Shown here: piece after piece, positions 9,606 to 19,244 of the stretch
Layout: the number at the start of each line of letters is the position of its first letter
How positions within the stretch are numbered: position 1 is the stretch's first letter
NCBI RefSeq assembly: GCF_014204895.1
Contig: NZ_JACHMF010000001.1
Coordinates: forward strand, 4,774,001-4,838,000
Length of the DNA: 64,000 nt
Reading direction: 5' to 3'
From: Paractinoplanes abujensis
GTDB lineage: Bacteria; Actinomycetota; Actinomycetes; Mycobacteriales; Micromonosporaceae
The notes under the pieces: model-generated
Databases searched by the model: none
What the model was told of the DNA's origin: nothing
Seen by the model: the letters and a program-made list of their open reading frames with translations, nothing else
Program-made: the position numbers and the translations under genes

Positions 9606-10337
9606 CCCCTTCACGGCGGTTCGCGTTCTCGTGTTCCCCTCCGCCGGGGCTCTCGCTTGCCATCCCCCGCCCCTTGGCGGCGCCTCCCCCAGCCGGCGGC
9701 GCCCGGGCCGAGCGTCTCTCTCGGACCGGCCGAATGCTCTGACCTGGACCTCCACGAGCGCCGCATGTGGATAACCGCGTGTCGTCCACAGGCCGCCACA
9801 TCGGCCCGTCGTTGATCGCTTCTGTTCGGCACGCTGTTCCCATGCCACACAGAAGTCCCCCCGACATCAGCCACCACACCGGATATCGGCCGTCGCTCCC
9901 GGCCGGCCGCGCGGTCCCCAAGGCCCGCGCCGAATCGGGCTGACCCGCCCGCCAGGGCGCACCCGCAGCGATCGAGACGCCCATCGGGCCTCGCATCCGT
10001 GCCATGAAGACTCGGCAGGGCTGCCGATCCGAATCCCGTCAGCCGGATCGGCTCCCGCGAGCCCTGCCGACCGGGTGGCGTCCCGCCTCGAGCCGAAGGC
10101 GTCCGGCAACACCGATCGGCTCGGCGGGGCACCACCCGCCCACCCGGCGCGCCCACCCGTGGCGTCGAGACCTCAACGCGCCCGAGTCGCCCTGGCCGCG
10201 TTGCCTCCGCCACGGCAGCGTCGCCGGGCTTCCGATGAAGCCTTCCCCAGAAAGAAGGTGAGCCTAAGGAAAGCACTCCACGATGCGGGCGGCCGCTGTC
10301 CCGGTGTCCCTGCCGCGGTCGCCCGCCGACCAGGCGC
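9606..10337. other. Gene-free stretch between ctaA and the ATP-grasp gene
   Basis: About 730 bases in which I recognise no gene. Open frames exist but are arginine/proline/serine-rich, match no family, and lack usable ribosome sites. The only recognisable elements are DnaA-box-like motifs near 9766-9790. The far end holds the hairpin at 10338-10373. Confidence 0.6.
9766..9790. promoter_or_regulatory. Pair of DnaA-box-like 9-mers
   Basis: TGTGGATAA at 9766-9774 is the exact reverse complement of the DnaA box TTATCCACA. TCGTCCACA at 9782-9790 differs by one base from the actinobacterial form TTGTCCACA. They face opposite ways, seven bases apart, in a gene-free spacer. A similar pair lies at 28839-28864. 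DnaA binding is inference. Confidence 0.4.
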
Positions 10338-10373
10338 GGGGTGGTGACTCCCTCTCTCTCCGGTCACCACCCC
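10338..10373 (-). terminator. Hairpin terminator of the ATP-grasp gene
   Basis: A perfect 11-bp inverted repeat, GGGGTGGTGAC / GTCACCACCCC, encloses a 14-base pyrimidine-rich loop. It sits 41 bases beyond the stop of the minus-strand gene at 10415. No strong T-run follows, as is common in high-GC actinobacteria. Confidence 0.7.
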
Positions 10374-10414
10374 CGTTGCCGGGCGGGCTGAAGCCGGCGG
10401 AGCGCCGGGGGCCG

Positions 10415-11320
10415 TCAGAGGCGGCTGGTGATGGCCTCGGCCAGGCGGTGGGTGGCGCCCGCGGTCTCGCCCTCGCGCAGGAACAGGCTGGGCTCGGCCA
10501 GTTCGAGCTCGACCAGCAGCGGCTCGCCGTCGGGGCCGGGGATCAGGTCGACGCGGGCGTAGAGGAGACGCTCGGCACCGCCGGGGATGTGCCCGAGCAC
10601 GCGGTCGGCTGTGCGGCGTTCGGCCGCGGACGGCGTACGGGGGTCGATCTGCTCGCTGCCGGGGTCGATCGTGCCCTCGTCGGGGCCGGTGAGCATCGGG
10701 CCCTTGCGGATGGCGTGGCTGAACGTCAGCGCGCCGGTCGCGTCGGGCAGGTAGATCAGCGCCGTCTCGCCGAGGTCGTCGACCGCGGTCAGGTAGGGCT
10801 GCACCATCGCCGTGCGGCCGGCGGCGGTCAGGCGGGCCACGTGGGCCTCGGCGAGTTCCCGCTGGGCGGGCAGCCGGTAGCGGCCGGTGTCCTGGCTGCC
10901 CGCGCTGACCGTGGGCTTGACGACCCATTCGCCGGTGGTGGGCGGGGTCCAGGCCTGGCCGGGGGCCACGAAGCCGGTCGGGGTGACGGGCAGCCCGGCC
11001 TGGGCGAGCCGGCTCAGGTAGCGCTTGTCGGTGTTCCACTCGAGCACGCCGGCCGGGTTGAGCAGCCGGGGAACGCTGTGCGCCCAGGCGATGAACTGGT
11101 CGCGGCGGGGCACGTAGTCCCACGGGGAGCGGATCACCGCGAGGTCGTACGTGGCCCAGTCGGCCGCGGGGTCGTCCCAGCGCACCGCGTCGACCTCGAG
11201 GCCGCGCCCGCGCAGGGCGTCGCGCAACGGGTGGTCGTCGTCCCACAGGTCGGGGAAGAGGTCGCACGTAACGAGAGCGACCCGGGAGTGATCCCGGGTC
11301 GCGTGGTTTTCGGGGGTCAC
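10415..11320 (-). CDS. ATP-grasp domain protein of unknown substrate
   Basis: The 301-residue protein has an ATP-grasp layout: an N-terminal Rossmann-like strand (RVALVTCDLFPDL), an ATP-binding loop (GEWVVKPTVSAGSQDTGRYR), and a late metal-binding segment (LLYARVDLIPGPDGEPLLVELELAEP). Such enzymes ligate a carboxylate to an amine or thiol using ATP (RimK, glutathione-synthase-like). The substrate is not evident. Start GTG at 11320 lies two bases after the stop of the upstream small gene. A 26-base perfect hairpin (11277-11302) falls inside the first codons, so the true start or the transcript structure may be unusual. Confidence 0.7.
   Translation of the reverse strand: MTPENHATRDHSRVALVTCDLFPDLWDDDHPLRDALRGRGLEVDAVRWDDPAADWATYDLAVIRSPWDYVPRRDQFIAWAHSVPRLLNPAGVLEWNTDKRYLSRLAQAGLPVTPTGFVAPGQAWTPPTTGEWVVKPTVSAGSQDTGRYRLPAQRELAEAHVARLTAAGRTAMVQPYLTAVDDLGETALIYLPDATGALTFSHAIRKGPMLTGPDEGTIDPGSEQIDPRTPSAAERRTADRVLGHIPGGAERLLYARVDLIPGPDGEPLLVELELAEPSLFLREGETAGATHRLAEAITSRL
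11277..11302 (-). terminator. Perfect GC hairpin at the start of the ATP-grasp gene
   Basis: GCGACCCGGG / CCCGGGTCGC pairs perfectly over 10 bp with a six-base loop, followed on the minus strand by TCTCGTTACG. It may terminate the upstream 97-residue gene or attenuate the ATP-grasp gene, although it lies within that gene's likely first 20 codons. Confidence 0.5.
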
Positions 11321-11322
11321 TG

Positions 11323-11616
11323 TCAGCGGGCCATGCTCCGACGGGACATCGAGCGCCACAGGTCGTTGCTGGGGCGCATCTGCTCCATCAGCTCGCGCTC
11401 CCACTCGTTCTCCACCTCGACGCCGGCGCTCTCGCAAGCCTTGCGGGCAACCATGGTGTCGTCGGCGAACTGGTCGGACCACTCGCCGTCCTGGCCGACG
11501 AGAACGATGCGGGCACCACGCTTGCCGACGTACTCGATGACCGCCTTGGCACCCCCGTGGCCGGCGGCGAAGGATTTGATCCCCGCGGTCAGTGTCGTAT
11601 CGGAACCTTGAGCCAT
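11323..11616 (-). CDS. Small conserved hypothetical protein
   Basis: This 97-residue, probably cytoplasmic protein has an alpha/beta segment (KAVIEYVGKRGARIVLVGQDGEWSDQFADD) and a charged helical C-terminus (WERELMEQMRPSNDLWRSMSRRSMAR). I do not recognise a named domain. The codon use is typical of real genes here. ATG at 11616 is chosen because the upstream extension is low quality, although no strong Shine-Dalgarno is visible. It sits two bases before the ATP-grasp start, so the two are probably co-transcribed. Confidence 0.65.
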   Translation of the reverse strand: MAQGSDTTLTAGIKSFAAGHGGAKAVIEYVGKRGARIVLVGQDGEWSDQFADDTMVARKACESAGVEVENEWERELMEQMRPSNDLWRSMSRRSMAR

Positions 11617-12019
11617 GACGGGAAGAGTAAGCACGCCGAAGGCGGAGGCAAGTACCTCCGCGGGCCATTTGTGAGACGAATTACCTGCAGGTTTAACTGC
11701 TGGACACATTGTTATGTAGCGATTAGGCCCGAATTGAGCATATCAACGGGTTTCCATCGATCGAGTGACGGACAGTAACCAGTATTCGGGCATATTGGGT
11801 CACCTTGTGCGACACCCGTAACCCTCGGCCGACACCGAGAAGTACGGACGGAAAGTGACGACGGTTCAATCCCCTACCCACCGGAGCCGCGGTGAACCCA
11901 GAGACGCGAATCTTGACACCGAGCGGCTCCGAGTACGGAACGGGACGCCGGGGCCGGAAACGGCGACGCGCCCGGCACCGCGGTGAGCGGGCGGACGCGT
12001 ACGGGCCGGAATCGGGACG
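11617..12019. other. AT-richer intergenic stretch
   Basis: About 400 bases without a recognisable gene. The part from 11670 to 11810 is clearly richer in A/T than anything nearby and includes the palindrome ACCTGCAGGT (11683-11692). It probably holds the promoter of the small gene at 11323-11616. I see no tRNA or small-RNA fold I can support. Confidence 0.5.
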
Positions 12020-12991
12020 TCAGATGAGCGCGTCCACCGCCACCGCGATGAACAGGATCGTCAGGTAGGTGATCGACCAGTGGAACAGCCGCATCGGCTT
12101 GGCCGGCTGCCCGGCCCGCGTCCGCTTCACCAGCAGCAGCGCCTCGGCCAGGAAGGCCACCCCGGTGCCGATCGCCGCGAGCAGGTAGATCAGGCCGAGC
12201 CCGAGGTCACGGCCCAGCACCCAGGCGCCGAGCGAGGACGCCACGGTCAGCACGGTGAAGAGCAGGATCTCGAAGTTGACCCGGCCCACCGAGCGGACGA
12301 CCGGCAGCATCGGCACCCCGGCCCGCGCGTAGTCGTCCTTGTACTTGATGGCGAGGGCATAGAAGTGCGGCATCTGCCAAAAGAAGACAACCGCAAAAAG
12401 CGCCCATCCCAGCGGGGCCACGGTGCCGGTCACGGCGGCCCAGCCGATGATCACCGGGGCCGAGCCGCAGATGCCGCCCCAGAACGTGTTGGCGGGCGTG
12501 CGGCGCTTGAGCCAGAGCGTGTAGATCACGTCGTAGTAGAAGATCGCGCCGGCCGTCATCGCCGTGGCCAGCCAGTTCGTGAAGACGGCCATCAGAGCGA
12601 CCGAGATCACGGCCAGGATCAGGCCGAAGATGAGCACCGAGCGCGGGGTGACCGTGTTGGCCGGCAGCGGGCGCCGCTTGGTGCGCCGCATGACCTGGTC
12701 GATGTCGCGGTCGATGTAGCAGTTGAGCGCACTCGCGGCGCCGCCCGCCATCGCCCCGCCGATCAGCACCACGGCGAGAGTGCGCAGGTCAGGCCACCCG
12801 CCCGCGGCGACCATCATGGCCGGCACCGTCGTCACCAGCAGGAGCTCGACGATCTGCGGCTTGCACAGCGCCAGATAGGCGCGGACCAGGGTCAGGAAAT
12901 CGGGACGCGTCTCGGGGACAGCCGCGGCCGCGGCGTCCTCAGGAACGCCGGGCGTCCGTCCTGCGACGGAACGCTCGGTGATCATGCTCAC
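12020..12991 (-). CDS. ctaB: Protoheme IX farnesyltransferase (heme O synthase, CtaB)
   Basis: The 323-residue integral membrane prenyltransferase of the UbiA superfamily has about nine transmembrane helices. The first Asp-rich motif is [21 protein letters not shown], with a second polar loop at [16 protein letters not shown]. It farnesylates haem B to haem O, the substrate for CtaA encoded nearby. GTG at 12991 is preferred because GGAAGG lies nine bases upstream; ATG at 12985 is possible. It is divergent from tkt, an arrangement I associate with actinobacteria. Confidence 0.93.
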   Translation of the reverse strand: MSMITERSVAGRTPGVPEDAAAAAVPETRPDFLTLVRAYLALCKPQIVELLLVTTVPAMMVAAGGWPDLRTLAVVLIGGAMAGGAASALNCYIDRDIDQVMRRTKRRPLPANTVTPRSVLIFGLILAVISVALMAVFTNWLATAMTAGAIFYYDVIYTLWLKRRTPANTFWGGICGSAPVIIGWAAVTGTVAPLGWALFAVVFFWQMPHFYALAIKYKDDYARAGVPMLPVVRSVGRVNFEILLFTVLTVASSLGAWVLGRDLGLGLIYLLAAIGTGVAFLAEALLLVKRTRAGQPAKPMRLFHWSITYLTILFIAVAVDALI

Positions 12992-13210
12992 GGACTGCCA
13001 CCTTCCGGCATCGGCACTAGCCACCCTCACGCCCAGGACCGGCGCCAGCCGGCGGCACGCTGGGACAGCCTACGCTCAGCCATCTGCGCTGCTCCGGCGA
13101 CCCACATCAGGAGCAAGGCGTCACACGTGAAAGAGCACCGGAGGCAGCGCGGCGTGTCCGCTCTCAGCGTATGGGCCTCGGGCGTTCCGCGGGCGCGGGT
13201 TTAAGGCAAG

Positions 13211-13237
13211 TGGATAGGGTCAACCTCAAAAGAGGTT
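13211..13237 (+). promoter_or_regulatory. Candidate -10 element and palindrome upstream of tkt
   Basis: TGGATAGGGTC at 13211-13221 contains TAGGGT, a good actinobacterial -10 hexamer. Directly after it AACCTC-AAAA-GAGGTT (13222-13237) is a perfect inverted repeat that could bind a regulator or form a small leader hairpin. A closely similar GGATAGGGTC occurs upstream of gap (25086-25094, other strand). Confidence 0.4.
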
Positions 13238-13270
13238 TACCGAAACCATGCCCCGAGGAGCACAAGCGAC

Positions 13271-15403
13271 GTGGCTGCCACAGATCCTGCTCTCAATTGG
13301 TCCGACCTAGACCGCAAAGCGGTGGACACTGTCCGGGTCCTGGCCATGGATGCCGTCGAGAAGTCCGGCAACGGCCACCCCGGCACGGCGATGAGCCTCG
13401 CGCCCGCGGCCTACCTGCTGTTCAACCGCGTGATGCGGCATGACCCCACCGACCCGCACTGGGCCGGGCGCGACCGCTTCGTGCTCTCCTGTGGGCACTC
13501 CAGCCTCACCCTCTACATTCAGCTTTATCTCAACGGCTTCGGCCTCGCCCTGGATGACCTGGCCTCGCTGCGGCAGTGGGACTCGCTGACCCCCGGCCAC
13601 CCGGAGTACGGGCACACCCCCGGCGTCGAGGTCACGACCGGCCCGCTCGGCCAGGGCATCGGCAACGCGGTGGGCATGGCGATGGCCGCCCGCCGCGAGC
13701 GTGGCCTGTTCGATCCCGAGCCCAAGCCCGGTGACTCTCTGTTCGACCACAACGTTTACGTACTGTGCTCGGACGGCGACATCGAGGAGGGCGTGAGCCA
13801 CGAGTCGAGCGCCATCGCCGGCGTGCAGAAGCTCGGCAACCTCACGGTGATCTACGACGACAACGAGATCTCCATCGAGGACGACACCCGCATCGCCAAG
13901 AACGAGGACGTCGGCGCCCGCTACGCGGCGTACGGCTGGGACGTGCGGCACGTCGACTGGCGCCAGGGCGACCCGTCCAAGGGCAGCGACTACAACGAGG
14001 ACGTCGAGGCGCTGCACGCCGCGATCGTCGAGGGGCAGAAGGTCACCGACAAGCCGACGTTCATCGTGCTGCGCACGATCATCGGCTGGCCCGCGCCGAA
14101 CAAGCAGAACACCGGCAAGATCCACGGCTCCGCGCTGGGCGCCGAGGAGGTGGCCGCGACCAAGCAGGTGCTGGGCTTCGACCCCAACGAGACGTTCGCG
14201 GTGGCCGAGGACGTGCTGGCGCACACCCGCCAGGTGGTCGAGCGCGGCAAGGCGGCCCACGCCGAGTGGACCACCAAGTTCGAGACCTGGGCCAAGGCCA
14301 ACCCCGAGCGCCGCGACCTGTTCGACCGGCTCACCAAGGGCGAGCTGCCCCAGGGCTGGGAGAAGGCGCTCCCCGAGTTCCCGGCCGACCCCAAGGGCCT
14401 GGCCACCCGGGCCGCGTCCGGCAAGATCCTGGAGGCCCTGGCCCCGGTGCTGCCCGAGCTGTGGGGCGGCTCGGCCGACCTCGCCGAGAGCAACAACACC
14501 ACCATGAAGGGCGAGCCGTCCTTCATCCCCGCCGAGTACGCCACGAAGGCCTTCCCCGGCCACGAGTACGGCCGCACGCTGCACTTCGGCATCCGTGAGC
14601 ACGGCATGGGCTCGGTCCTCAACGGCATCACCGCGAACGGCAAGACCCGCCCCTACGGCGGCACGTTCCTGGTCTTCAGCGACTACATGCGGGGCGCCGT
14701 CCGGCTCTCCGCGCTGATGAAGCTCCCGGTCATCTACGTGTGGACGCACGACTCGATCGGTCTCGGCGAGGACGGACCGACCCACCAGCCGATCGAGACC
14801 CTGTCCGCGCTGCGGGCCATCGTCGGCCTCGACGTGGTGCGCCCGGCCGACGCCAACGAGACCGCGTACGCCTGGCGCGGCGCCCTCGAGCACAAGGACC
14901 GCCCGACCGGCCTCGCGCTGTCCCGGCAGAACCTGCCCACGATCGACCGCAGCAAGTACGCGTCGGCCGAGGGCACGCTCAAGGGCGGCTACATCCTTTC
15001 CGAGGCGTCCGGCGGCGAGCCCAAGGTGATCCTCATCGGCACCGGCTCCGAGGTGCAGTACTGCCTGACCGCGCAGGAGCGCCTCGAGGCCGAGGGCACG
15101 CCCACCCGCGTGGTATCGATGCCGTGCCTCGAGTGGTTCTACGAGCAGGACACCGCGTACCAGCAGCAGGTGCTGCCGCGCGGCGTCAAGGCCCGGGTGA
15201 CGGTGGAAGCCGGCATCCGGCAGAGCTGGGACCGGATCCTGGGCGAGGCGGGCGAGCCCGTGAGCATCGAGCACTACGGCGCGAGCGCCCCCGCCAAGAT
15301 CCTCTTCGAGCAGTTCGGGTTCACCGCGGACAACGTGGTGGCCAAGGCCAACGCCGCCCTGGCCAAGGTCGGCGAGATCACCGGTCACACGACCGGTAAC
15401 TGA
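13271..15403 (+). CDS. tkt: Transketolase
   Basis: This 710-residue thiamine-diphosphate enzyme transfers two-carbon units in the non-oxidative pentose phosphate pathway. Key blocks: [14 protein letters not shown] near the N-terminus, the ThDP/Mg motif [19 protein letters not shown] ending in IYDDNEIS, and the pyrimidine-domain segment [13 protein letters not shown]. Start GTG at 13271 follows GAGGAG by ten bases. It is followed after eleven bases by tal, forming a pentose-phosphate operon. Confidence 0.96.
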   Translation: MAATDPALNWSDLDRKAVDTVRVLAMDAVEKSGNGHPGTAMSLAPAAYLLFNRVMRHDPTDPHWAGRDRFVLSCGHSSLTLYIQLYLNGFGLALDDLASLRQWDSLTPGHPEYGHTPGVEVTTGPLGQGIGNAVGMAMAARRERGLFDPEPKPGDSLFDHNVYVLCSDGDIEEGVSHESSAIAGVQKLGNLTVIYDDNEISIEDDTRIAKNEDVGARYAAYGWDVRHVDWRQGDPSKGSDYNEDVEALHAAIVEGQKVTDKPTFIVLRTIIGWPAPNKQNTGKIHGSALGAEEVAATKQVLGFDPNETFAVAEDVLAHTRQVVERGKAAHAEWTTKFETWAKANPERRDLFDRLTKGELPQGWEKALPEFPADPKGLATRAASGKILEALAPVLPELWGGSADLAESNNTTMKGEPSFIPAEYATKAFPGHEYGRTLHFGIREHGMGSVLNGITANGKTRPYGGTFLVFSDYMRGAVRLSALMKLPVIYVWTHDSIGLGEDGPTHQPIETLSALRAIVGLDVVRPADANETAYAWRGALEHKDRPTGLALSRQNLPTIDRSKYASAEGTLKGGYILSEASGGEPKVILIGTGSEVQYCLTAQERLEAEGTPTRVVSMPCLEWFYEQDTAYQQQVLPRGVKARVTVEAGIRQSWDRILGEAGEPVSIEHYGASAPAKILFEQFGFTADNVVAKANAALAKVGEITGHTTGN

Positions 15404-15414
15404 GGGAGTTCCTG

Positions 15415-16551
15415 ATGACCGACAGGCTTGCTGAGCTCTCCGCCGCCGGGGTGGCGGTCTGGCTCGACGACCTCTCCCGTCCCCGCCTGACCACCGGCGG
15501 GCTCAAGAAGCTGCTCGACGAGCAGCACGTGGTCGGCGTGACCACGAACCCGAGCATCTTCCAGAAGGCGCTCTCCGACGCCGACGCGTACGACGAGCAG
15601 CTCAAGGACCTGGCTGCGCAGGGCGTCACGGTCGAGGAGGCCGTACGGCTGATGACCGGCCGCGATGTGCGCGACGCGTGTGACGTCGAGCGCCCGGCCT
15701 ACGACGCCTCCAACGGTGTCGACGGCCGCGTGTCCATCGAGGTCGACCCGCGCAAGGCCCACGAGACCGAGAGCACCGTGGCCGAGGCCAAGACGCTCTG
15801 GTGGCTCGTCGACCGCGAGAACCTCTACATCAAGATCCCGGCGACCCTGGCCGGCCTGCCGGCGATCACCCAGGTGCTGGCCGCGGGCATCAGCGTCAAC
15901 GTGACGCTGATCTTCTCGAACGAGCGCTACCGCGCCGTGATGGACGCGTTCCTCGACGGCATCGAGCAGGCCAAGGCCAACGGCCACGACATCACCAAGA
16001 TCGGCTCGGTGGCGTCGTTCTTCGTCTCCCGCGTGGACTCCGAGATCGACAAGCGCCTCGACAAGATCGGCAGTGACGAGGCCAAGGCGCTCAAGGGCAA
16101 GGCGGCCATCGCCAACGCCCAGCTCGCCTACGAGGCGTACCAGGAGGTCTTCGGCACCGACCGGTGGAAGGCCCTCGAGGCCGCCGGCGCCCAGCCGCAG
16201 CGTCCGCTGTGGGCGTCCACCTCCACCAAGAACCCGGAGTACAAGGACACCGTCTACGTCGAGGAACTGGTGGCCCCGGGCACGGTCAACACCATGCCGG
16301 AGGCCGTGATCCACGCGTTCGCCGACCACGGCGAGACCCGCAAGGACGCCGTGACCGGCTCGTACGACACGGCCCGCCAGGTCTTCGCCGACCTCGAGCG
16401 GGTCGGGGTCGACCTGCCCGACGTCTTCAAGGTGCTCGAGGACGAGGGCGTCGACAAGTTCGAGGCCAGCTGGAAGGAACTGCTCGAGGGCGTCGACAAG
16501 TCGCTCAAGGCAGCGGCCAAGGGCTCCGGCAGCCCGAGCGACGCGGCCTGA
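15415..16551 (+). CDS. tal: Transaldolase
   Basis: The 378-residue transaldolase is of the longer actinobacterial type. The Schiff-base lysine is in [16 protein letters not shown], and the substrate-pocket motif GVTTNPSIF is near residue 40. It exchanges dihydroxyacetone units between sugar phosphates. ATG at 15415 has GGGAG just upstream and lies eleven bases after tkt. A strong terminator follows directly, so tkt-tal forms one unit and zwf the next. Confidence 0.96.
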   Translation: MTDRLAELSAAGVAVWLDDLSRPRLTTGGLKKLLDEQHVVGVTTNPSIFQKALSDADAYDEQLKDLAAQGVTVEEAVRLMTGRDVRDACDVERPAYDASNGVDGRVSIEVDPRKAHETESTVAEAKTLWWLVDRENLYIKIPATLAGLPAITQVLAAGISVNVTLIFSNERYRAVMDAFLDGIEQAKANGHDITKIGSVASFFVSRVDSEIDKRLDKIGSDEAKALKGKAAIANAQLAYEAYQEVFGTDRWKALEAAGAQPQRPLWASTSTKNPEYKDTVYVEELVAPGTVNTMPEAVIHAFADHGETRKDAVTGSYDTARQVFADLERVGVDLPDVFKVLEDEGVDKFEASWKELLEGVDKSLKAAAKGSGSPSDAA

Positions 16552-16557
16552 CCACGA

Positions 16558-16594
16558 CGAAGGGGACTCGCCGACGCGAGTCCCCTTCGCTTTG
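16558..16594 (+). terminator. Intrinsic terminator after tal
   Basis: A perfect 13-bp stem CGAAGGGGACTCG / CGAGTCCCCTTCG with a six-base loop, followed by CTTTG. It begins seven bases after the tal stop codon. Confidence 0.85.
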
Positions 16595-16634
16595 TCCCTG
16601 CTAAGACACTTGCCCGACACCGAAAACTGGCAGG

Positions 16635-18161
16635 ATGGAACACGTGGGCAATCCGCTGCGTACCGCACAGGACCGCAGGCTTCCCCGGATCCCGGAGCCG
16701 TGCGCTCTGGTGATCTTCGGAGTCACCGGTGACCTGTCCCGAAAGAAGCTCATCCCGGCCGTCTACGACCTGGCCAACCGCGGTCTGCTGCCGCCCGGTT
16801 TCGTGGTTCTGGGCTTCGCCCGCCGCGACTGGGGCGACGGCGACTTCGAATCGCTGGCGTACGAGGCGGCGAAGAAGGGCGCCCGGACCCCGTGGCGCGA
16901 GGACGTCTGGCAGCGTCTGGCCAGCCAGTTCCAGTTCGTGCCCGGCTCGTTCGACGACGACGCCGCGTTCGACCACCTGGCCGAGACGCTCGACGACCTG
17001 CGCGAGCGCAACGGCATCCCCGGCAACGCCGCCTTCTACTTCTCGATCCCGCCCGCCGCGTTCCCGCTGGTGCTCAACCAGCTCGCCCGTACGGGGATGG
17101 CCGACAACGCCAAGTCGGGCGGCTGGCGCCGGGTCGTCGTCGAGAAGCCGTTCGGCAACGACCTGCAGACCGCGATCTCGCTGAACCAGCTGGTCGACGA
17201 GGTCTTCACCCCCGGCGACGTCTACCGCATCGACCACTACCTGGGCAAAGAGACGGTCCAGAACATTCTGGCCCTGCGCTTCGCCAACAGCCTGTTCGAG
17301 CCGGTGTGGAACTCCAAGTACGTCGACTCGGTGCAGATCACGATGGCCGAGGACGTCGGCATCGGCACCCGCGCCGCGTTCTACGACGCGTCCGGCGCCG
17401 CCCGTGACGTGCTGCAGAACCACCTGCTCCAGCTGCTGGCCCTGGTCGCGATGGAGGAGCCGACGAGCTTCGACCCCGACGACGTACGGGCCGAGAAGCT
17501 CAAGGTGCTCAAGGCGATCGCCATCCCGAAGGACATCTCCAAGGGCTCGGTCCGCGGGCAGTACCTCCCCGGCTGGGTGGCCGGCGAGCGCGCCGTGGGC
17601 TACCTGGAGGAGAAGAACATCCCGGCCGACTCCACCACGGAGACGTACGCGGCGGTCCGGCTCGGCATCCAGAACAGGCGCTGGGCCGAGGTCCCGTTCT
17701 ACGTGCGCGTCGGCAAGCGCATGCCGCGCCGGGTGACCGAGATCGCGATCCTGTTCAAGAAGGCGCCGCACCTGCCGTTCGACCCGGCCGACGTGGAGAT
17801 GCTGGGCCACAACCAGCTGGTCATCCGCGTGCAGCCGGACGAGGGTGTCGTCCTGAAGTACGGCTCCAAGGTGCCGGGCACCACGATGGAGGTCCGCGAC
17901 ATCGCGATGGACTTCCAGTACGGCGAGGCGTTCACCGAGTCCAGCCCCGAGGCGTACGAGCGGCTGGTGCTGGACGTGCTGGTCGGCGACCGGACCCTGT
18001 TCCCGGACGCCGCCGAGATCGAGCAGAGCTGGCAGGTCATCGACCCGCTGGAGGCCGCGTGGGCGGGCACCAAGCCCGAGCCCTACCGGTCCGGCGAGTG
18101 GGGCCCCCGCGCTTCGGACGAGATGCTGGCCCGCGAGGGTCGCGCCTGGAGGCGAGCATGA
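16635..18161 (+). CDS. zwf: Glucose-6-phosphate dehydrogenase
   Basis: The product is a 508-residue enzyme making 6-phosphogluconolactone and NADPH. The nucleotide-binding motif is VIFGVTGDLSRKKLIPA, and the active-site motif is YRIDHYLGKETVQN with the catalytic histidine. ATG at 16635 follows a short spacer beyond the tal terminator. The stop overlaps opcA as ATGA. The next two genes supply its assembly factor and the following enzyme. Confidence 0.96.
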   Translation: MEHVGNPLRTAQDRRLPRIPEPCALVIFGVTGDLSRKKLIPAVYDLANRGLLPPGFVVLGFARRDWGDGDFESLAYEAAKKGARTPWREDVWQRLASQFQFVPGSFDDDAAFDHLAETLDDLRERNGIPGNAAFYFSIPPAAFPLVLNQLARTGMADNAKSGGWRRVVVEKPFGNDLQTAISLNQLVDEVFTPGDVYRIDHYLGKETVQNILALRFANSLFEPVWNSKYVDSVQITMAEDVGIGTRAAFYDASGAARDVLQNHLLQLLALVAMEEPTSFDPDDVRAEKLKVLKAIAIPKDISKGSVRGQYLPGWVAGERAVGYLEEKNIPADSTTETYAAVRLGIQNRRWAEVPFYVRVGKRMPRRVTEIAILFKKAPHLPFDPADVEMLGHNQLVIRVQPDEGVVLKYGSKVPGTTMEVRDIAMDFQYGEAFTESSPEAYERLVLDVLVGDRTLFPDAAEIEQSWQVIDPLEAAWAGTKPEPYRSGEWGPRASDEMLAREGRAWRRA

Positions 18162-19171
18162 TCGGCTTGTGGGACACCACCGGCAACGAGGTGGTCAAGG
18201 CGCTCGCCGCCGAGCGGCGCAGCGCCGGCGGTGTGGCCTCCGGCCTCGCCCTGACCCTGGTCGCCGTGGTCGAGGAGAAGAAGGTCCGCGAGGCCGAGGC
18301 GGCCGCCACGATCGCCGCCGCCGCGCACCCGTGCCGGCTGCTCATCGTGGTGCGCTCCGACCTCGAGGGCCGCAGCCGCCTCGACGCCGAGATCGTCGTG
18401 GGTGGACGGCTGGGCCCGGCCGAGGCGGTCGTGATGCGCATGTACGGCCGGCTCGCGCTGCACGCCGAGTCGGTGGTCATGCCGCTGCTGGCGCCGGACG
18501 TGCCGGTGGTCAGCTGGTGGCACCAGGAGCCGCCGGACACGATCGCGAACGACTTCCTGGGCGTGGTGGCCGACCGCCGGATCACCGACTGCGCGCAGGC
18601 GCCCGACCCGGTGGCCGCGCTGCGGCAGCGGGCGGCCGACTACGCGCCCGGCGACACCGACCTCACCTGGACCCGCATCACCCTGTGGCGCACCCTGGTC
18701 GCCGGGGCCTTCGACACCACCGACGCGCGGGTCATCGGCGCGACGATCGTGGCGCCGAGCAAGGACCCGACGGCCTGGCTGATGAAGGGCTGGCTGCAGT
18801 CGCGGCTGGGCATCGTGCCCGAGCTGCAGGCGGCCGAACGCGCGCCGCGGATGCACTCGGTGCAGCTGCTCTGCGAGAACGGCGACACGGTGACGGTGAC
18901 CCGCGAGGAGAACACCGCGCTGTTCAGCCGCACCGGCCAGGAGGACCGTTACATGCCGCTGCCCAAGCGGCCGGTCGGCGACGAGCTGGCCGAGGAGCTG
19001 CGCCGGCTGGACGCCGACCAGATCTACGCCGACGCGCTCGGCGCGATGGCCGGAGTGTCCGGTCTCGACCACCGGCCCGCGATGCGCGTGCACGTGTGGA
19101 AGGACCCGGCGCTGGCGGCCAAGGCCGACGAGGAGGGCGCCATGGCGGGCCCGGGCGGCACAGCCGCATAG
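18158..19171 (+). CDS. opcA: OpcA, glucose-6-phosphate dehydrogenase assembly protein
   Basis: The 337-residue OpcA-family protein is known to promote assembly or activity of the dehydrogenase. Recognisable segments are LIVVRSDLEGRSRLDAEIVV, VPVVSWWHQEPPDTIAND, and the C-terminal AMRVHVWKDPALAAKA. ATG at 18158 overlaps the zwf stop as ATGA, with TGGAGG upstream, so it is translationally coupled to its target enzyme. No catalytic motif is visible, as expected. Confidence 0.92.
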   Translation: MIGLWDTTGNEVVKALAAERRSAGGVASGLALTLVAVVEEKKVREAEAAATIAAAAHPCRLLIVVRSDLEGRSRLDAEIVVGGRLGPAEAVVMRMYGRLALHAESVVMPLLAPDVPVVSWWHQEPPDTIANDFLGVVADRRITDCAQAPDPVAALRQRAADYAPGDTDLTWTRITLWRTLVAGAFDTTDARVIGATIVAPSKDPTAWLMKGWLQSRLGIVPELQAAERAPRMHSVQLLCENGDTVTVTREENTALFSRTGQEDRYMPLPKRPVGDELAEELRRLDADQIYADALGAMAGVSGLDHRPAMRVHVWKDPALAAKADEEGAMAGPGGTAA

Positions 19172-19183
19172 CGATTTCTGCAA

Positions 19184-19213
19184 GGGGCCGTCCGCCGATC
19201 CGGTGGGCGGCCC
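19184..19213 (+). terminator. Imperfect hairpin between opcA and pgl
   Basis: GGGGCCGTCCGCC can pair with GGTGGGCGGCCC across a five-base loop with two imperfections. It may tune read-through into pgl or stabilise the upstream message; no T-run follows. Confidence 0.4.
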
Positions 19214-19244
19214 ATCGCCTTTCACGCGACAGGAGAACCCCGAA

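Noticed and set aside
9611..10276. Minus-strand frame of 221 codons after ctaA
   Set aside because: Atypical composition, no recognisable domain and no ribosome site.
11840..11890. tRNA-like GGTTCAATCC motif
   Set aside because: The flanking bases do not pair as a T-arm and no acceptor, D or anticodon stems can be built.
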